Source of the DNA: Gordonia oryzae | Lineage (GTDB): Bacteria > Actinomycetota > Actinomycetes > Mycobacteriales > Mycobacteriaceae | Direction of reading: 5' to 3' | Assembly (NCBI RefSeq): GCF_003797185.1 | Contig: NZ_RKMH01000014.1 | Location: forward strand, 48,783-112,782 | Length of the DNA: 64,000 nt | Shown: in pieces, positions 11,168-22,314 of the stretch | Layout: every line of letters begins with the position of its first letter | Numbering within the stretch: the first letter of the stretch is position 1 | Position numbers and translations under genes: made by a program | Notes under the pieces: model-generated | Told to the model about the DNA's origin: nothing | The model's database searches: none | The model's input: only the letters and a program-made list of their open reading frames with translations

Positions 11168-12616
11168 GTGCAGATCGTCCTCTACATCGCCGGCCTGTTC
11201 GGCTTCATCGCGCTCACCCTGGGAACGGCCCTGTTCGTCGCCGCGGAATTCTCGCTCACCGCACTCGAGCGCTCAGCGATCGACTCCGACGTCACCCACC
11301 GAGGTGATCGCCGCGCACGGAGGGTGCAACGGGCCCACCGTACTCTGTCGTTCCAGCTTTCCGGCGCCCAACTCGGCATCACCATCACCACACTGGTTAC
11401 CGGATACATCGCCGAACCCGTTCTGGCGCAACTGATCGCACCCGGACTCCACGCGCTGGGACTCAGCTCCGGCGCGGCCGGGGGCATTTCCCTGGCACTG
11501 TCGTTACTCGTCGCGACGTCGTTGTCGATGGTGCTCGGCGAGCTGGTGCCCAAGAATCTCGCGATCGCCCACCCGTTGTCGGTCGCCCGCGCGACGGCCG
11601 GACCGATGACCATCTTCTCGGCGATGTTCCGCAACGTCATCAACGGTCTCAACGGCTCGGCCAACTGGGTGGTCCGCCGCCTCGGTATGGAGCCGGCAGA
11701 AGAGCTCCGCTCCGGGCGTTCGCCGCAAGAGTTGGCGTCGCTGGTGCGCAACTCGGCGCGGCAAGGCTCCATCGACGAGGACACCGCGACACTGGTGAAC
11801 CGCTCACTGCGCTTCGGCGAACTCACCGCCGAGGATCTGATGACCCCGCGCGTCACGGTGGAATGCCTCGACCGTGATGCCAGCGTGCGTGACCTCGTCA
11901 TCGCCTGCTCGGCCACCGGGCATTCCCGCTTTCCCGTCGTCGACGACGGCGACCTCGACGATCTGATCGGCGTCGTGCACATCAAACAGGCCTTCACCGT
12001 CGCCCCCGACGAGCAGTCGACGACAACGGTCGCCGCCCTGGCCCGTCCCGTTGGCCGGGTGCCGGTAACGCTGGACGGCGATGCGCTCATGGAGCGCATC
12101 CGCGCCGACGGCATGGAGATGTGCGTGGTCATCGACGAGTACGGCGGGACCGCGGGCATCGTGACCACCGAGGACCTCATCGAGGAGATCCTCGGCGACG
12201 TCACCGACGAGCACGACGACGAACACCCTGACGTCCAGCCCGACGGGGAGGGTTATCTCTGCGCGGGTCTGCTGCGGGTCGACGAGCTCTACGAAGCCAC
12301 CGGATATCGGGCACCGGACGGCTCCTACGACACCCTCGGCGGCCTGGTGATGTTCGTTCTCGGACGCATACCGCAGGCCGGCGACTCGGTCGAGCTGCCG
12401 CTGCGCACTTCGGCGATCGATCCCGACCCCGATGATGACGACGAGTCCGACGACGCCGACGGTGAGCCCAACGACCAACGATGGCGCGCGACGGTGACCG
12501 AGATGGACGGCAGGCGGGTCGACGTCGTGTCGCTGCAGCCGGTCTCCGACGATCTGACCCCGGACTCGCTGTCGGTACGTTTCCAGTGGAACTCCGACAC
12601 GGCTGGTGACCGATGA
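11168..12616 (+). CDS. CNNM/CorC-type membrane protein with CBS pair
   Basis: A 482-residue 'hemolysin family' protein, starting with GTG. Order: DUF21/CNNM transmembrane domain (about residues 1-190, including VAAEFSLTALE, LSGAQLGITI and ELVPKNLAIAHP), a CBS pair (about 215-345), a CorC/HlyC C-terminal domain, and an acidic Asp-rich stretch near residues 418-435. Such proteins are linked to Mg2+/Co2+ transport or tolerance, but the substrate is not established. It overlaps the next paralogue by ATGA, as in Rv1842c-Rv1841c. Confidence 0.9.
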   Translation: MQIVLYIAGLFGFIALTLGTALFVAAEFSLTALERSAIDSDVTHRGDRRARRVQRAHRTLSFQLSGAQLGITITTLVTGYIAEPVLAQLIAPGLHALGLSSGAAGGISLALSLLVATSLSMVLGELVPKNLAIAHPLSVARATAGPMTIFSAMFRNVINGLNGSANWVVRRLGMEPAEELRSGRSPQELASLVRNSARQGSIDEDTATLVNRSLRFGELTAEDLMTPRVTVECLDRDASVRDLVIACSATGHSRFPVVDDGDLDDLIGVVHIKQAFTVAPDEQSTTTVAALARPVGRVPVTLDGDALMERIRADGMEMCVVIDEYGGTAGIVTTEDLIEEILGDVTDEHDDEHPDVQPDGEGYLCAGLLRVDELYEATGYRAPDGSYDTLGGLVMFVLGRIPQAGDSVELPLRTSAIDPDPDDDDESDDADGEPNDQRWRATVTEMDGRRVDVVSLQPVSDDLTPDSLSVRFQWNSDTAGDR

Positions 12617-13689
12617 ACGATATCGGCGCCGTGGTGCTGGCGGTGGTGTTGCTGGCCGGCAACGCCTTCTTCGTCGGCGCGGAATTCTCGCTCATCTCCG
12701 CGCGACGCGACCGACTCGAGGCACTCGCCGAAGACGGCAAGGCCCGGGCTCGCACGGTGATCCGGGCCGGAGAGCACCTGTCCTTGATGCTGGCCGGAGC
12801 GCAACTGGGCATCACCGTCTGCTCAATCCTGCTCGGACGTGTCGCCGAACCCGCCGTGGCGCATCTCATCGAGGGGCCCCTGGATCTGGTACACACCCCC
12901 GAGCAGGTGGTGCATCCACTCGCCTTCGCGATCGCCCTCGCCCTGGTGGTGGTGTTGCACATCCTGCTCGGCGAGATGGTGCCCAAGAACATCGCGCTGG
13001 CCGGACCGGAAACCGCGGCGATGCTGCTGGTACCCGTGCATCTGGCGTTCATCAAGATCGCGCGGCCGTTCATCGGCATCTACAACTGGCTGGCGAACAT
13101 CACGTTGCGTGCGATGCGGGTGGAACCCAAGGACGAGCTGGATTCGTCGGTGTCACCGGTCGAACTCGCCCGGTTGCTCGGCGAGTCCCGTGAAGAGGGA
13201 CTCATCGACGCCGAGGAGCACGACCGACTCGACCGTGCGCTGCGGTCGATGAGCCGCACCGTGGCCGAGGTGATGATACCGCTGGACCGGATGCGCAGCG
13301 TTGACGTCGAGCGCGACCCGCAGACCGGCGGCAGCGGCCCCACCCTCGGCGCGGTGGAGCATGCGGTAGGCGCCACCGGGTTCTCCCGATTCCCGGTCCG
13401 TGGCCGGGACGGCACCTACACCGGCTATCTGCATCTGAAGGACATCCTCGACGATATTCTCGACGAACGAATCGGCCCGGACACCGTCATCGGTGTCGAC
13501 AAGGTCCGCCCGCTGCCGGTCATCGCCGCCGCCACGCCCCTCGACGAAGCCACCGGAGTCCTGCGTCGGACCAGCTCGCATTTGGGTGCGGTCGTCGACG
13601 ACACCGGCCGAACGGTCGGGATCGTCGCCCTGGCAGACCTCGTCGAGGCGTTCGTCGGGACAGTCCGCGACGAGACCAATCGGATTTGA
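12613..13689 (+). CDS. Second CNNM-type membrane protein with CBS pair
   Basis: A 358-residue paralogue of the preceding protein, sharing NAFFVGAEFSLISARR, MLAGAQLGITVCS and LGEMVPKNIALAGP in the transmembrane domain, then a CBS pair (about residues 215-350). It ends soon after the CBS pair and lacks the CorC/HlyC domain. The start lies within the stop of its neighbour (4-bp overlap), so the two are probably translated together and could form a heteromeric membrane complex (inference). Confidence 0.9.
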   Translation: MNDIGAVVLAVVLLAGNAFFVGAEFSLISARRDRLEALAEDGKARARTVIRAGEHLSLMLAGAQLGITVCSILLGRVAEPAVAHLIEGPLDLVHTPEQVVHPLAFAIALALVVVLHILLGEMVPKNIALAGPETAAMLLVPVHLAFIKIARPFIGIYNWLANITLRAMRVEPKDELDSSVSPVELARLLGESREEGLIDAEEHDRLDRALRSMSRTVAEVMIPLDRMRSVDVERDPQTGGSGPTLGAVEHAVGATGFSRFPVRGRDGTYTGYLHLKDILDDILDERIGPDTVIGVDKVRPLPVIAAATPLDEATGVLRRTSSHLGAVVDDTGRTVGIVALADLVEAFVGTVRDETNRI

Positions 13690-13690
13690 C

Positions 13691-14632
13691 GTGATCGGCG
13701 AGATCCTCGCTCCAGCACAATGGCGCGCTCAGCGCGACGCCCATGCGCACCGGGTTGAGGAGCTGATCGGTCCGTACCTGCGCGAGCGTCGGCGCGGTGG
13801 CCGCCATCCGGTGCTCGACTTCCTGTTCACCTACTACTCGTCACGTCCGTCCCATGTGCGACGGTGGCATCCCGGGTACGGGGTCGTCCTGCGCATCGAC
13901 GACACCGCCCGCGATCAGGCCTGGGCTCGGGAGACCGCCACGTTGCGGGGCTATCACCACACGGCCACCGGCATCACCGTCGATCCGGCCTACCTGTGCC
14001 GCCGCCTCGATACCGTGCGCTGGGCACGGCACCTGCTCACCGTGACCGCCGCCCGGCCCGCACGCCTCGGGTGCTTCGGACTGCACGAGTGGGCAATGGT
14101 GTACCGCACCACCGACACCCGGCACTCGGCGCCCCTGCGACTCGGCGCCGCGGGCACCGACGCGGTGGTCGAGGCCATGCCGTTGCGCTGCACCCACTTC
14201 GACGCGTTCCGGTTCTTCACCGACCCCGCCCGCCCCCGCAACGAACGCCCCTTGGGCCCCGACGACCGGCTCGCCACCGACCAACCTGGCTGTCTGCACG
14301 TGTCGATGGACCTCTATCGCACCTGCTTCACTCTGTCCCCGCTGCTCGATTCGGCGCTGACACTCGACGCCTTCGAGCTCGCCCGCGACGCCCGGGAGAT
14401 CGACATGCGCGCGAGCCCCTACGATCTGCGGTCGCTGGGTTACGAGCCGATCGCGGTGGAGACCGCGGCCGGGCGCGCGCTCTACGTCCGCGAGCAAACC
14501 GCGCTCACCCGCCGCGCCGCTGCGGTCCGGACGCGGATCGTCGCAGCCATCGACGCGCTGCCCGGCGTCGACGAACCGCCGTGCGCACAGCCGACCGCGC
14601 CCGCCACCGATGTTTCCCGGCGAGTAACATAG
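13691..14632 (+). CDS. Conserved actinobacterial protein of unknown function
   Basis: A 313-residue protein starting with GTG one base after the preceding stop. Visible traits: an N-terminal [12 protein letters not shown] segment, [15 protein letters not shown], then HPGYGVV, and many conserved-looking His, Trp and Tyr residues ([23 protein letters not shown]). There is no signal peptide, transmembrane segment or nucleotide-binding motif. I recall similar proteins carrying the label '3-methyladenine DNA glycosylase', but I see no glycosylase motif, so I leave the function open. A probable promoter for glcB (TAACAT, 14625-14630) lies in its last codons. Confidence 0.75.
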   Translation: MIGEILAPAQWRAQRDAHAHRVEELIGPYLRERRRGGRHPVLDFLFTYYSSRPSHVRRWHPGYGVVLRIDDTARDQAWARETATLRGYHHTATGITVDPAYLCRRLDTVRWARHLLTVTAARPARLGCFGLHEWAMVYRTTDTRHSAPLRLGAAGTDAVVEAMPLRCTHFDAFRFFTDPARPRNERPLGPDDRLATDQPGCLHVSMDLYRTCFTLSPLLDSALTLDAFELARDAREIDMRASPYDLRSLGYEPIAVETAAGRALYVREQTALTRRAAAVRTRIVAAIDALPGVDEPPCAQPTAPATDVSRRVT

Positions 14633-14733
14633 GTGGCCGCACACCGCAGAACCACGACTTTCGCCCCCCTTCCGAGCGCGCCGGCGCCGTGAGTGGTGTG
14701 ACTGCAGTGGGGACCACACGAAGGAAGGCGCAC

Positions 14734-16923
14734 ATGTCTGACCGGATCACCGTCAACGGCTTGCAGGTCTCTCGAGTCCTCTACGACTTCGTCAACGATG
14801 AGGCGTTGCCGGGCACCGGTGTGGACGCAAACACCTTCTGGTCCGGAGCCGCCGAGATCGTCGCCGACCTCGCACCGAAGAACAAGGCGCTACTCGGCGT
14901 CCGCGACGATCTGCAGGCCAAGATCGACACCTGGCACCGCGACCATCAGGGCGCCGACTTCTCCGACGCCGCCACCCTCGGTGCGTACAAGGATTTCCTC
15001 ACCGGGATCGGCTACCTCGTGCCGGTGCCCGACGACTTCGAGATCAGCACCACCGGCGTCGATCGCGAGATCAGCGAGACCGCAGGCCCACAGCTGGTGG
15101 TGCCGGTCCTCAACGCCCGCTTCGCGCTCAACGCCTCCAACGCCCGCTGGGGTTCGCTCTACGACGCCCTCTACGGCACCGACGTCATCGGCGAGACCGA
15201 CGGCGCGGAGAAGGGTAAGTCCTACAACAAGGTTCGCGGTGACAAGGTCATCGCATATGCAAAGGACTTCCTGGACAAGGCGGTTCCCCTCGAACAATGC
15301 AGTTTCACCGACGTGACCGGGTTCACCGTCGACAACGGCGCGCTGTCGGTGACGTTGGCCGACGGATCGACGGCCACCCTCGCCGACCCGTCGGCGTTTG
15401 CCGGCTATCGCGGACAGGCCTCCTCGCCGTCGTCGATCCTGTTGCGCCACAACGGCCTCTACCTCGACATCGAAATCGACCCGGACTCCCCCATCGGCTC
15501 CACCGACCCGGCGGGCATCAAGGACGTGGTCATGGAGTCGGCGATCACCACGATCATGGACTTCGAGGACTCCGTCGCCGCGGTCGACGCCGACGACAAG
15601 GTGCTCGGCTACCGCAACTGGCTCGGCCTGAACAAGGGCGACCTGGCCGAAGAGGTGACCAAGGGCGGCAAGAGCTTCACCCGCCGTCTCAATGCCAACC
15701 GCGAGTACACCGGACCCGACGGGACCGGCTTCGACCTGCACGGCCGCTCGCTGCTGTTCGTCCGCAACGTCGGCCATCTGATGACCAACCCGGCGATCCT
15801 CGACGCCGACGGCAACGAGGTCCCCGAGGGCATCCTCGACGCCCTGGTCACCTCGCTGGCCGGCATCCACGGACTGTCCACCCACTCAGGTGTGCAGAAT
15901 TCCCGCACCGGGTCCATCTACATCGTCAAGCCGAAGATGCACGGCCCCGACGAGGTCGCCTTCACCGTCGAGTTGTTCGGCCGCGTCGAGAAGGTCCTCG
16001 GCCTGCCGGAGAACACCCTCAAGGTCGGCATCATGGACGAGGAGCGTCGTACCACGGTGAACCTCAAGGCCGCGATCAAGGCCGCCGAGAAGCGGGTGGT
16101 GTTCATCAACACCGGCTTCCTCGACCGCACCGGCGACGAGATCCACACCTCGATGGAGGCCGGCGCCATGATCCGCAAGGGCGAGATGAAGAAGCAGAAG
16201 TGGATTCTCGCCTACGAAGACTTCAACGTCGACACCGGTTTGGCCGCCGGTCTGCAGCACAAGGCGCAGATCGGTAAGGGCATGTGGGCGATGACCGATC
16301 TGATGGCCGACATGGTCGAGCAGAAGATCGGTCAGCCCAAGGCGGGCGCGACCACCGCGTGGGTGCCCTCACCGACGGCGGCGACCCTGCACGCGATGCA
16401 CTACCACCTCGTCGACGTCTTCGAGCGCCAGGACGAGATCGCCAAGCGGGATCCGGCCTCGGTTGATGACATCCTCACCATCCCACTCGCCCCGAAGACC
16501 GATTGGTCCGACGAGGAGAAGCGCGAGGAGCTCGACAACAACTGTCAGTCCATCCTCGGCTACGTGGTGCGATGGATCGACCACGGTGTCGGGTGCTCCA
16601 AGGTCCCCGACATCCACGACATCGCTCTGATGGAAGACCGTGCGACGCTGCGCATCTCGAGTCAGCTGCTGGCCAACTGGATCCGGCACGGCATCGTGAC
16701 CGCCGACGACGTGGTCGACGCGCTCAAGCGGATGGCCCCGGTGGTCGACCGCCAGAACGAGGGCGACCCGGATTACCGGCCGATGGCCCCGGACTTCGAC
16801 AGCAACATCGCTTGGCAGGCCGCCAAGGAGCTGATCCTGGCGGGCACCACCCAGCCCAGCGGCTACACCGAGCCGATCCTGCATCGCCGCCGACGCGAGT
16901 ACAAAGCGGCTGCTCAGGGCTGA
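14734..16923 (+). CDS. glcB: Malate synthase G
   Basis: A 729-residue monomeric G-form enzyme condensing glyoxylate and acetyl-CoA to malate in the glyoxylate bypass. The ATG at 14734 has a GAAGGAAGG site at the right distance. The TIM-barrel region contains [15 protein letters not shown] (near residue 275), [19 protein letters not shown] (near 459) and the C-terminal helical domain with [23 protein letters not shown]. Length agrees with M. tuberculosis GlcB (Rv1837c), which also occupies this place. No isocitrate lyase gene is in the window. Confidence 0.97.
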   Translation: MSDRITVNGLQVSRVLYDFVNDEALPGTGVDANTFWSGAAEIVADLAPKNKALLGVRDDLQAKIDTWHRDHQGADFSDAATLGAYKDFLTGIGYLVPVPDDFEISTTGVDREISETAGPQLVVPVLNARFALNASNARWGSLYDALYGTDVIGETDGAEKGKSYNKVRGDKVIAYAKDFLDKAVPLEQCSFTDVTGFTVDNGALSVTLADGSTATLADPSAFAGYRGQASSPSSILLRHNGLYLDIEIDPDSPIGSTDPAGIKDVVMESAITTIMDFEDSVAAVDADDKVLGYRNWLGLNKGDLAEEVTKGGKSFTRRLNANREYTGPDGTGFDLHGRSLLFVRNVGHLMTNPAILDADGNEVPEGILDALVTSLAGIHGLSTHSGVQNSRTGSIYIVKPKMHGPDEVAFTVELFGRVEKVLGLPENTLKVGIMDEERRTTVNLKAAIKAAEKRVVFINTGFLDRTGDEIHTSMEAGAMIRKGEMKKQKWILAYEDFNVDTGLAAGLQHKAQIGKGMWAMTDLMADMVEQKIGQPKAGATTAWVPSPTAATLHAMHYHLVDVFERQDEIAKRDPASVDDILTIPLAPKTDWSDEEKREELDNNCQSILGYVVRWIDHGVGCSKVPDIHDIALMEDRATLRISSQLLANWIRHGIVTADDVVDALKRMAPVVDRQNEGDPDYRPMAPDFDSNIAWQAAKELILAGTTQPSGYTEPILHRRRREYKAAAQG

Positions 16924-17004
16924 TTCGGCGCTGCGCGAGGTTTCCGACGGCCCTGACATGCCATAGGGTGTGCCCGGGCCGGTCGGACAACGGAGGACCA
17001 ACGG

Positions 17005-18195
17005 GTGGCACACCATCGCGTCGACGATGACAAGAACAGGTTGCGGCATCGCGGGGTGAGCCGCGGCCTGGTCACGGTCCTGCTGTCGGCGATCCTGATC
17101 GCCGCGTGTGTGGTGGTGTGGTTCCGTATCGGTGATCGCGTCGACCGCGAGGCCGACGCTGCGGCCGCACAATGCGTCGACGGTCCGGCCACGGTCACCG
17201 TCCTCGCCGACCCCGACATCGCGCCGGGACTCGAGTCGATCGCGCAGGCCTATTCGGCAACCAACCCGGTGGTGCGCGATCACTGTGTCCGCATCGCGGT
17301 CGCCGCCCGCGACGCCAAAATCACCCTCGACGGGCTGACCGGAAGCTGGGACATCGCATCGATGGGACCGTATCCGGCCGCATGGGTGCCCCAGTCATCG
17401 GTCTGGGCAGCCCAGCTCACGACCGCGAAACCCGATCTGGTCGCCGGCGATCCCGATTCACTGGTGACCTCACCGGTGGTGCTCGCAACCGCTCCGGAAC
17501 TCGGCGCCACGCTCACCGGCAAACTCGACTGGGGACAGCTCCCGACGCTGCAGAGCCGTGACGACAGTCTCGACGACCTCGGGCTGCGCGGGTGGGGGTC
17601 GTTGCGTATGTCGATGCCGCGCGAGGGGCAGTCGGATCCGAGTGTCCTCGCCGCGCAGGCAGTGGCGATGCGTGTGACCCATAGTGTCGGCACCCTGACC
17701 GCTGCCGACGCCGCCTCGACGCGGGTGTCCTCCAGCATCGACGCACTCACCCGGACCGCTCCGCGCTCCCCCGACGGCTCGCCGGCGGGAGCGGCGACCG
17801 ACATTGCCACCGCCGCGGAACCTGCTAGTGCCCCAATCCATGCCGTACCCATTACCGAGCAACGGCTCTACCAGCTGACCAAGGCAGACGCCAAGCCCCG
17901 GCTCGCCGAGGTGATCCCCAACGGGCCGACCCCCATCGCCGACTTCCCCGTCCTGCACCTCAAGGGTGATCAGGTACCGCAGTTCGCCAGCGCCGCGATC
18001 TCCGAATTCCTCGGCTACGCCGAGAAACCCGAACACCTTCGGGCGCTGACCGGCCTCGGCTTCCGCGGCGACGCCCCCCTACCGCCGAAGACCGCGACGG
18101 TCGCCTTCCCGATGACCGACGATCCGATGCCCAATCCGGAGGATCAGGCCATCGTCACGATCAACAAGCTCATGTACGGCGCCAGCGAGGGCTGA
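17005..18195 (+). CDS. Membrane-anchored extracellular substrate-binding-like protein
   Basis: A 396-residue protein with a GTG start behind CGGAGG. A basic N-terminus and one hydrophobic helix (about residues 20-42, LVTVLLSAILIAACVVVWF) are followed by an exported domain. That domain resembles bacterial solute-binding folds: TVLADPDIAPGLESIAQAY near the start and DFPVLHLKGD near the end. At the same locus M. tuberculosis has, from memory, a longer substrate-binding plus VWA protein (Rv1836c); no VWA MIDAS motif is visible here. Ligand unknown. It converges on gcvP. Confidence 0.7.
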   Translation: MAHHRVDDDKNRLRHRGVSRGLVTVLLSAILIAACVVVWFRIGDRVDREADAAAAQCVDGPATVTVLADPDIAPGLESIAQAYSATNPVVRDHCVRIAVAARDAKITLDGLTGSWDIASMGPYPAAWVPQSSVWAAQLTTAKPDLVAGDPDSLVTSPVVLATAPELGATLTGKLDWGQLPTLQSRDDSLDDLGLRGWGSLRMSMPREGQSDPSVLAAQAVAMRVTHSVGTLTAADAASTRVSSSIDALTRTAPRSPDGSPAGAATDIATAAEPASAPIHAVPITEQRLYQLTKADAKPRLAEVIPNGPTPIADFPVLHLKGDQVPQFASAAISEFLGYAEKPEHLRALTGLGFRGDAPLPPKTATVAFPMTDDPMPNPEDQAIVTINKLMYGASEG

Positions 18196-18201
18196 CCGGC
18201 C

Positions 18202-18234
18202 GCCCGGGCGTCACCCCACGTGTGTCACCCGGGC
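18202..18234. terminator. Candidate bidirectional terminator hairpin
   Basis: Inverted repeat GCCCGGG (18202-18208) and CCCGGGC (18228-18234) lies in the 46-bp gap between the convergent substrate-binding-like gene and gcvP. The stem is short and has no U-tract, so this is only a candidate. Confidence 0.4.
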
Positions 18235-18241
18235 ACCTGTG

Positions 18242-21166
18242 TCACTCGGCGAATGCCGCTACCGGCGGGCAACTGCACACGAGGTTGCGATCGCCGAAGG
18301 CCCCGTCGATGCGCCGCACCGCGGGCCACACCTTGGCCCGCCCGCCCGCAGACGGCAGTCCCTGCGGGTACACGGCCAGCTCCCGAGAGTACGGATGGTC
18401 CCACCCGCCGACGAGGCACTCGGCGGTATGCGGCGCTCCGCGCAGCGGGTTGTCCTCTGCGGGCCACGTGCCCGCGGCCACGGCGTCGATCTCAGCGCGG
18501 ATCGCGATCATCGCCTCGCAGAACGCATCGAGCTCGTCGAGGTTCTCACTCTCGGTCGGCTCGACCATCAGCGTCCCGGCCACCGGGAAACTCATCGTCG
18601 GCGCATGGAAACCGTAGTCGGCCAATCGTTTTGCCACATCGTCGACGGTGACACCGGTCGCCTTGGTCAGCGGACGCAGATCCAGGATCGCCTCATGTGC
18701 CACCCAGCCGCCAACCTCACCGGTATCCCCGGCGCCGGCCTCATGGCCGGTATAGAGCACTGGATAGTGATCGGCGAGACGACGCGCGATGTAGTTCGCC
18801 GAAGCGATGGCGGTCAGCGTCGCCCGACGTAGACCGACCGCGCCCATCATCGCGATATAGGCGTAGGTGATCGGCAGGATCGACGCCGATCCGTAGGGCG
18901 CGGCGGCGATCGTCGGACCGTCCGGTAGCTCCGGCGCGAGCGGGTGGCCCGGGAGGAACGCGGCGAGATGGCTGCGCACCGCGACCGGACCCACCCCCGG
19001 TCCGCCGCCGCCGTGCGGGATGCAGAACGTCTTGTGCAGGTTCAGATGACTCACGTCGCCGCCGAAGCGACCCGGACGGGCGACGCCGACGAGCGCGTTC
19101 AGGTTCGCTCCGTCAACATACACCTGGCCGCCGGCGTCGTGGACGGCCGCACAGATATCGGCGATGTCGTGTTCGAACACCCCGTGAGTGGAGGGATAGG
19201 TGATCATGATCGCGGCCAGGCGTGTGCCGTGTTCGGCGATCTTGGCACGCAGATCCTCGACGTCGACGTCACCGTTGGTGCGGCAGGCCACCACGACCAC
19301 CCGCATCCCGGCCATGACCGCCGAGGCTGCATTCGTCCCGTGCGCACTCGACGGGATCAGACACACGTCGCGGTCGGTGTCGCCGCGGCTGTGGTGGTAG
19401 CCGCGGATCGCCAGCAGGCCCGCGTACTCCCCCTGTGAACCCGCGTTGGGTTGCAGGCTCACGCGGTCGTAGCCGGTGATGGCCACCAGCCACGATTCCA
19501 GGGTCTCGATCAGCTCGCGGATGCCCGCGCTGTCCTCGGCCGGGGCGAATGGGTGCAGTCCCGCGAAACCCGGCCAGGTGATGGGTTCCATCTCCGCGGT
19601 GGCGTTGAGCTTCATCGTGCACGAGCCGAGCGGAATCATGCTGCGATCGAGCGCGATGTCCTTGTCGGACAGGGCCCGTAGATATCGCAGCATCGACGTC
19701 TCGGTGCGGTGGCGCTGGAATGCCGGGTGCGTGAGGTAGTCACTCGTGCGTGTCGCGATCGGTTGTGCGAACTGTCGCGGGCGCACCCCAGCCGAATCGA
19801 AGACCGCGAGCACCGCGCGTACGTCATCGTCGGTGGTGGTCTCGTCGCAAGCGATGCGCACGGTGTCGGCGTCCGCGCGCCACAGCGCTATGCCAGCCTG
19901 TCGGGCCGTGGCGACGATACGATCGGCACCGCCGGGAATCCGGACCGCCACGGTGTCGAAGAAGGTGGCGTGCTCGATGGCGAAGCCGGCGGCAGCAAGC
20001 GCATCAGCAATCTGCGCAGCCCGCTCGTGCACACCAATAGCGATCGCGCGCAGCCCTTCCGGACCATGATATCCGGCGTACATCGCCGCGACGATGGCAA
20101 GCAGGACCTGTGCGGTGCAGATGTTGCTGGTTGCCTTCTCGCGGCGGATGTGTTGTTCGCGCGTCTGCAGCGACAGCCGGTAGGCGAGGTTGTCATCGGC
20201 GTCCTTGGATACTCCGACGAGTCGTCCGGGCATCTGCCGGGTGTGGGGGGTTCGCACCGCGAGATATCCGGCATGTGGGCCACCGAAGCCCATCGGCACA
20301 CCGAACCGCTGGGTGGTACCGAAGGCGACGTCGGCGCCCAGCTCACCGGGCGGGGTGATCAAGGTCAGTGCCAACAGGTCGGCACCCACCGCGACGAGCG
20401 CCCCGGCCCCGTGAGCGGCCTCGATGATCGGCGTGGCGTCGATGATCCGACCGGAGGCACCCGGCACCTGCAGCACGACGCCAAAGTAGTCGTCGACGGG
20501 CAGACCATACCCGGGGAGCCCCGGATGCAGTACCGCCTCGACGACCTCAATACCCAACGGCTCGGCACGGGTCTCGATGACCGCCCGGGTCTGCGGGTAT
20601 AGATCGGCATCGACGACCAGCCGCGCCGACTTCGACGTGCCCGCCCGGCGCATGAGCGTCATCGCCTCCGCGGCCGCGGTCGCCTCGTCGAGCATCGACG
20701 CATTCGCGACCTCGAGGCCGGTGAGGTCGGAGACCATCGTCTGGAAGTTGAGCAGTGCCTCCAGGCGCCCCTGGCTGATCTCGGGCTGATAGGGCGTGTA
20801 CGCGGTGTACCAGGCAGGGTTCTCCAACACGTTGCGGCGGATCACCGGCGGGGTGAGCGTGTCGTAATACCCGAGCCCGATCATCGAGCGCGAGACCGTG
20901 TTGCGGGCGGCCAGTTCGGCGAGTGTGGCAAGCACCTGGTGTTCGGTGACCGGCGGAGGAAGGGCGTCTAGGCCGTTGTCCTCGGGCGAATCGGCGATCA
21001 CCGCGGGCACCACGCGGGCAGCAAGGTCGTCCAGACTCGACACACCGATGGTGGCCAGGATGTGCGCGGTCTCCGTGTCGTCGGGGCCCACGTGACGATC
21101 GACGAAGGTCGAAGGTACGGGCGACCGGGAGTCCACCGGCAACTGGGATTCGGACAGACGAGTCAT
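18242..21166 (-). CDS. gcvP: Glycine dehydrogenase (decarboxylating), P protein
   Basis: A 974-residue, full-length fused-type P protein of the glycine cleavage system, which decarboxylates glycine and passes the aminomethyl group to lipoyl-GcvH. The PLP lysine is Lys712 in [16 protein letters not shown]; the N-terminal half has the pseudo-PLP domain ([21 protein letters not shown]). The ATG at 21166 follows GAGAGG; an upstream ATG at 21223 lies closer to the riboswitch and lacks homology. Expression should respond to glycine through the upstream riboswitch. Matches Rv1832 (gcvB). Confidence 0.97.
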   Translation of the reverse strand: MTRLSESQLPVDSRSPVPSTFVDRHVGPDDTETAHILATIGVSSLDDLAARVVPAVIADSPEDNGLDALPPPVTEHQVLATLAELAARNTVSRSMIGLGYYDTLTPPVIRRNVLENPAWYTAYTPYQPEISQGRLEALLNFQTMVSDLTGLEVANASMLDEATAAAEAMTLMRRAGTSKSARLVVDADLYPQTRAVIETRAEPLGIEVVEAVLHPGLPGYGLPVDDYFGVVLQVPGASGRIIDATPIIEAAHGAGALVAVGADLLALTLITPPGELGADVAFGTTQRFGVPMGFGGPHAGYLAVRTPHTRQMPGRLVGVSKDADDNLAYRLSLQTREQHIRREKATSNICTAQVLLAIVAAMYAGYHGPEGLRAIAIGVHERAAQIADALAAAGFAIEHATFFDTVAVRIPGGADRIVATARQAGIALWRADADTVRIACDETTTDDDVRAVLAVFDSAGVRPRQFAQPIATRTSDYLTHPAFQRHRTETSMLRYLRALSDKDIALDRSMIPLGSCTMKLNATAEMEPITWPGFAGLHPFAPAEDSAGIRELIETLESWLVAITGYDRVSLQPNAGSQGEYAGLLAIRGYHHSRGDTDRDVCLIPSSAHGTNAASAVMAGMRVVVVACRTNGDVDVEDLRAKIAEHGTRLAAIMITYPSTHGVFEHDIADICAAVHDAGGQVYVDGANLNALVGVARPGRFGGDVSHLNLHKTFCIPHGGGGPGVGPVAVRSHLAAFLPGHPLAPELPDGPTIAAAPYGSASILPITYAYIAMMGAVGLRRATLTAIASANYIARRLADHYPVLYTGHEAGAGDTGEVGGWVAHEAILDLRPLTKATGVTVDDVAKRLADYGFHAPTMSFPVAGTLMVEPTESENLDELDAFCEAMIAIRAEIDAVAAGTWPAEDNPLRGAPHTAECLVGGWDHPYSRELAVYPQGLPSAGGRAKVWPAVRRIDGAFGDRNLVCSCPPVAAFAE

Positions 21167-21239
21167 GACGGGACCTCTCACGGGATCCGGGCACCGGATC
21201 GTTCGGTCCTCCCCCTCTGTCATGCCACGGATCGCGGAT

Positions 21240-21446
21240 CCGGCCGGCGCCTGAGAGATTCGGCCGTACGCGGCGTCACCGACGCGTCTGGCCTTTCACC
21301 GTGGGCGGACGAGTGGCTCGTCACTTTCCAGAGACGCCGTCGTCCATCACGGTCCGGGTGCCTGAGAGTTTGACGGAGAGGTGTTGCTCCTTCGGCGGCC
21401 ACCGCGTGACCTCGTCTCCGAGGCATGCGCGGCGACGCTCTCCCGT
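21240..21446 (-). promoter_or_regulatory. Tandem glycine riboswitch upstream of gcvP
   Basis: On the minus strand the leader contains two glycine-aptamer signatures. The first aptamer runs from GGGAGAG (near 21444) through CGCCGAAGGAGCAA to CTCTCAGGC (21360-21368). The second runs from the TCTGGAAAG segment to CTCTCAGGC (21249-21257). The linker CACCCGGACCGTGATGGA joins them as in other actinobacterial tandem forms. It lies ~75 bp before the gcvP start, so glycine binding should switch gcvP on. Edges are approximate. Confidence 0.93.
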
Positions 21447-21511
21447 GATGCAGCGGCGCCCACCCAGTCTACCGTCGGGTAACTCGGCGGGTGCAGTGCG
21501 CCACGAGGTGG

Positions 21512-22129
21512 CTATCCGGTGCGGCGCGTGCGGCTTTTACGACGTGCGGCGAGCTCGTCCTCCGGAGCGGCTTCGGTGACGCCACCGTCGGCCCGTTCAC
21601 CGGGGAAGTCGGAGATGGTGCCGGTGAGTTCGCGCATGGCGCCGCTCACCGCGATTCCGAAAACGCCCTGACCGCCCTGGAGCAGGTCCACGACTTCTTC
21701 GGCAGAGGTGCACTCATAGACCGTCGTACCGTCCGAGAACAGGGTGATCCGCGCGAGGTCCTCGACCCCCCTCTGACGCAGGTGGTCAACAGCGACGCGG
21801 ATGTTCTGCAGCGAAATCCCAGTGTCGAGCAGACGTTTGACGATCTTGAGGACCAGGACGTCCTTGAACGAGTAGAGCCGTTGACTGCCGGACCCGGCGG
21901 CACCGCGAATCGACGGGACGACCAGCGATGTCCGTGCCCAGTAGTCGAGTTGGCGGTAGGTGATGCCGGCGATCTGGCAGGCGCTCGGGCCGCGGTAGCC
22001 GATCAGCTCGTCGGGCACCGTGTCGTTGGGGAACAGGCCGGGAGCGATGTCCTCCAGGCTTCCCTGCGTCGCCGTTCGCGGCGCGCCACGATCCCCGCTC
22101 GCACCGTTGTCCATCGGCTGATCGCCCAC
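21512..22129 (-). CDS. MerR-like regulator (Rv1830 type)
   Basis: A 205-residue protein with a GTG start behind GAGGAG. The MerR-type helix-turn-helix is recognisable at about residues 42-110 (ACQIAGITYRQLDYWARTSLV, then RLYSFKDVLVLKIVKRLLD), followed by a C-terminal effector or dimer region without a metal-binding cysteine pattern and a basic tail. Length and position correspond to M. tuberculosis Rv1830, a regulator implicated in growth and division control. Ligand unknown. It may be autoregulated through the inverted repeat at 22315-22331 (inference). Confidence 0.85.
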   Translation of the reverse strand: MGDQPMDNGASGDRGAPRTATQGSLEDIAPGLFPNDTVPDELIGYRGPSACQIAGITYRQLDYWARTSLVVPSIRGAAGSGSQRLYSFKDVLVLKIVKRLLDTGISLQNIRVAVDHLRQRGVEDLARITLFSDGTTVYECTSAEEVVDLLQGGQGVFGIAVSGAMRELTGTISDFPGERADGGVTEAAPEDELAARRKSRTRRTG

Positions 22130-22314
22130 TGCAGACTCCTCGCCACACCTTGAGAACCGGTTGGACGGACATGCACATAGTCGGCCACCCTCGGTGGTCT
22201 ACTGTACGCGCCCGCGCGCCGATCACTGTCCTGCTCGCCACGAATGTTCTGCGGCGATCCGGCACTGACGCTATGCCTGCCGACGACTCCGAATCAACGC
22301 GACGCGCCAGGAGG

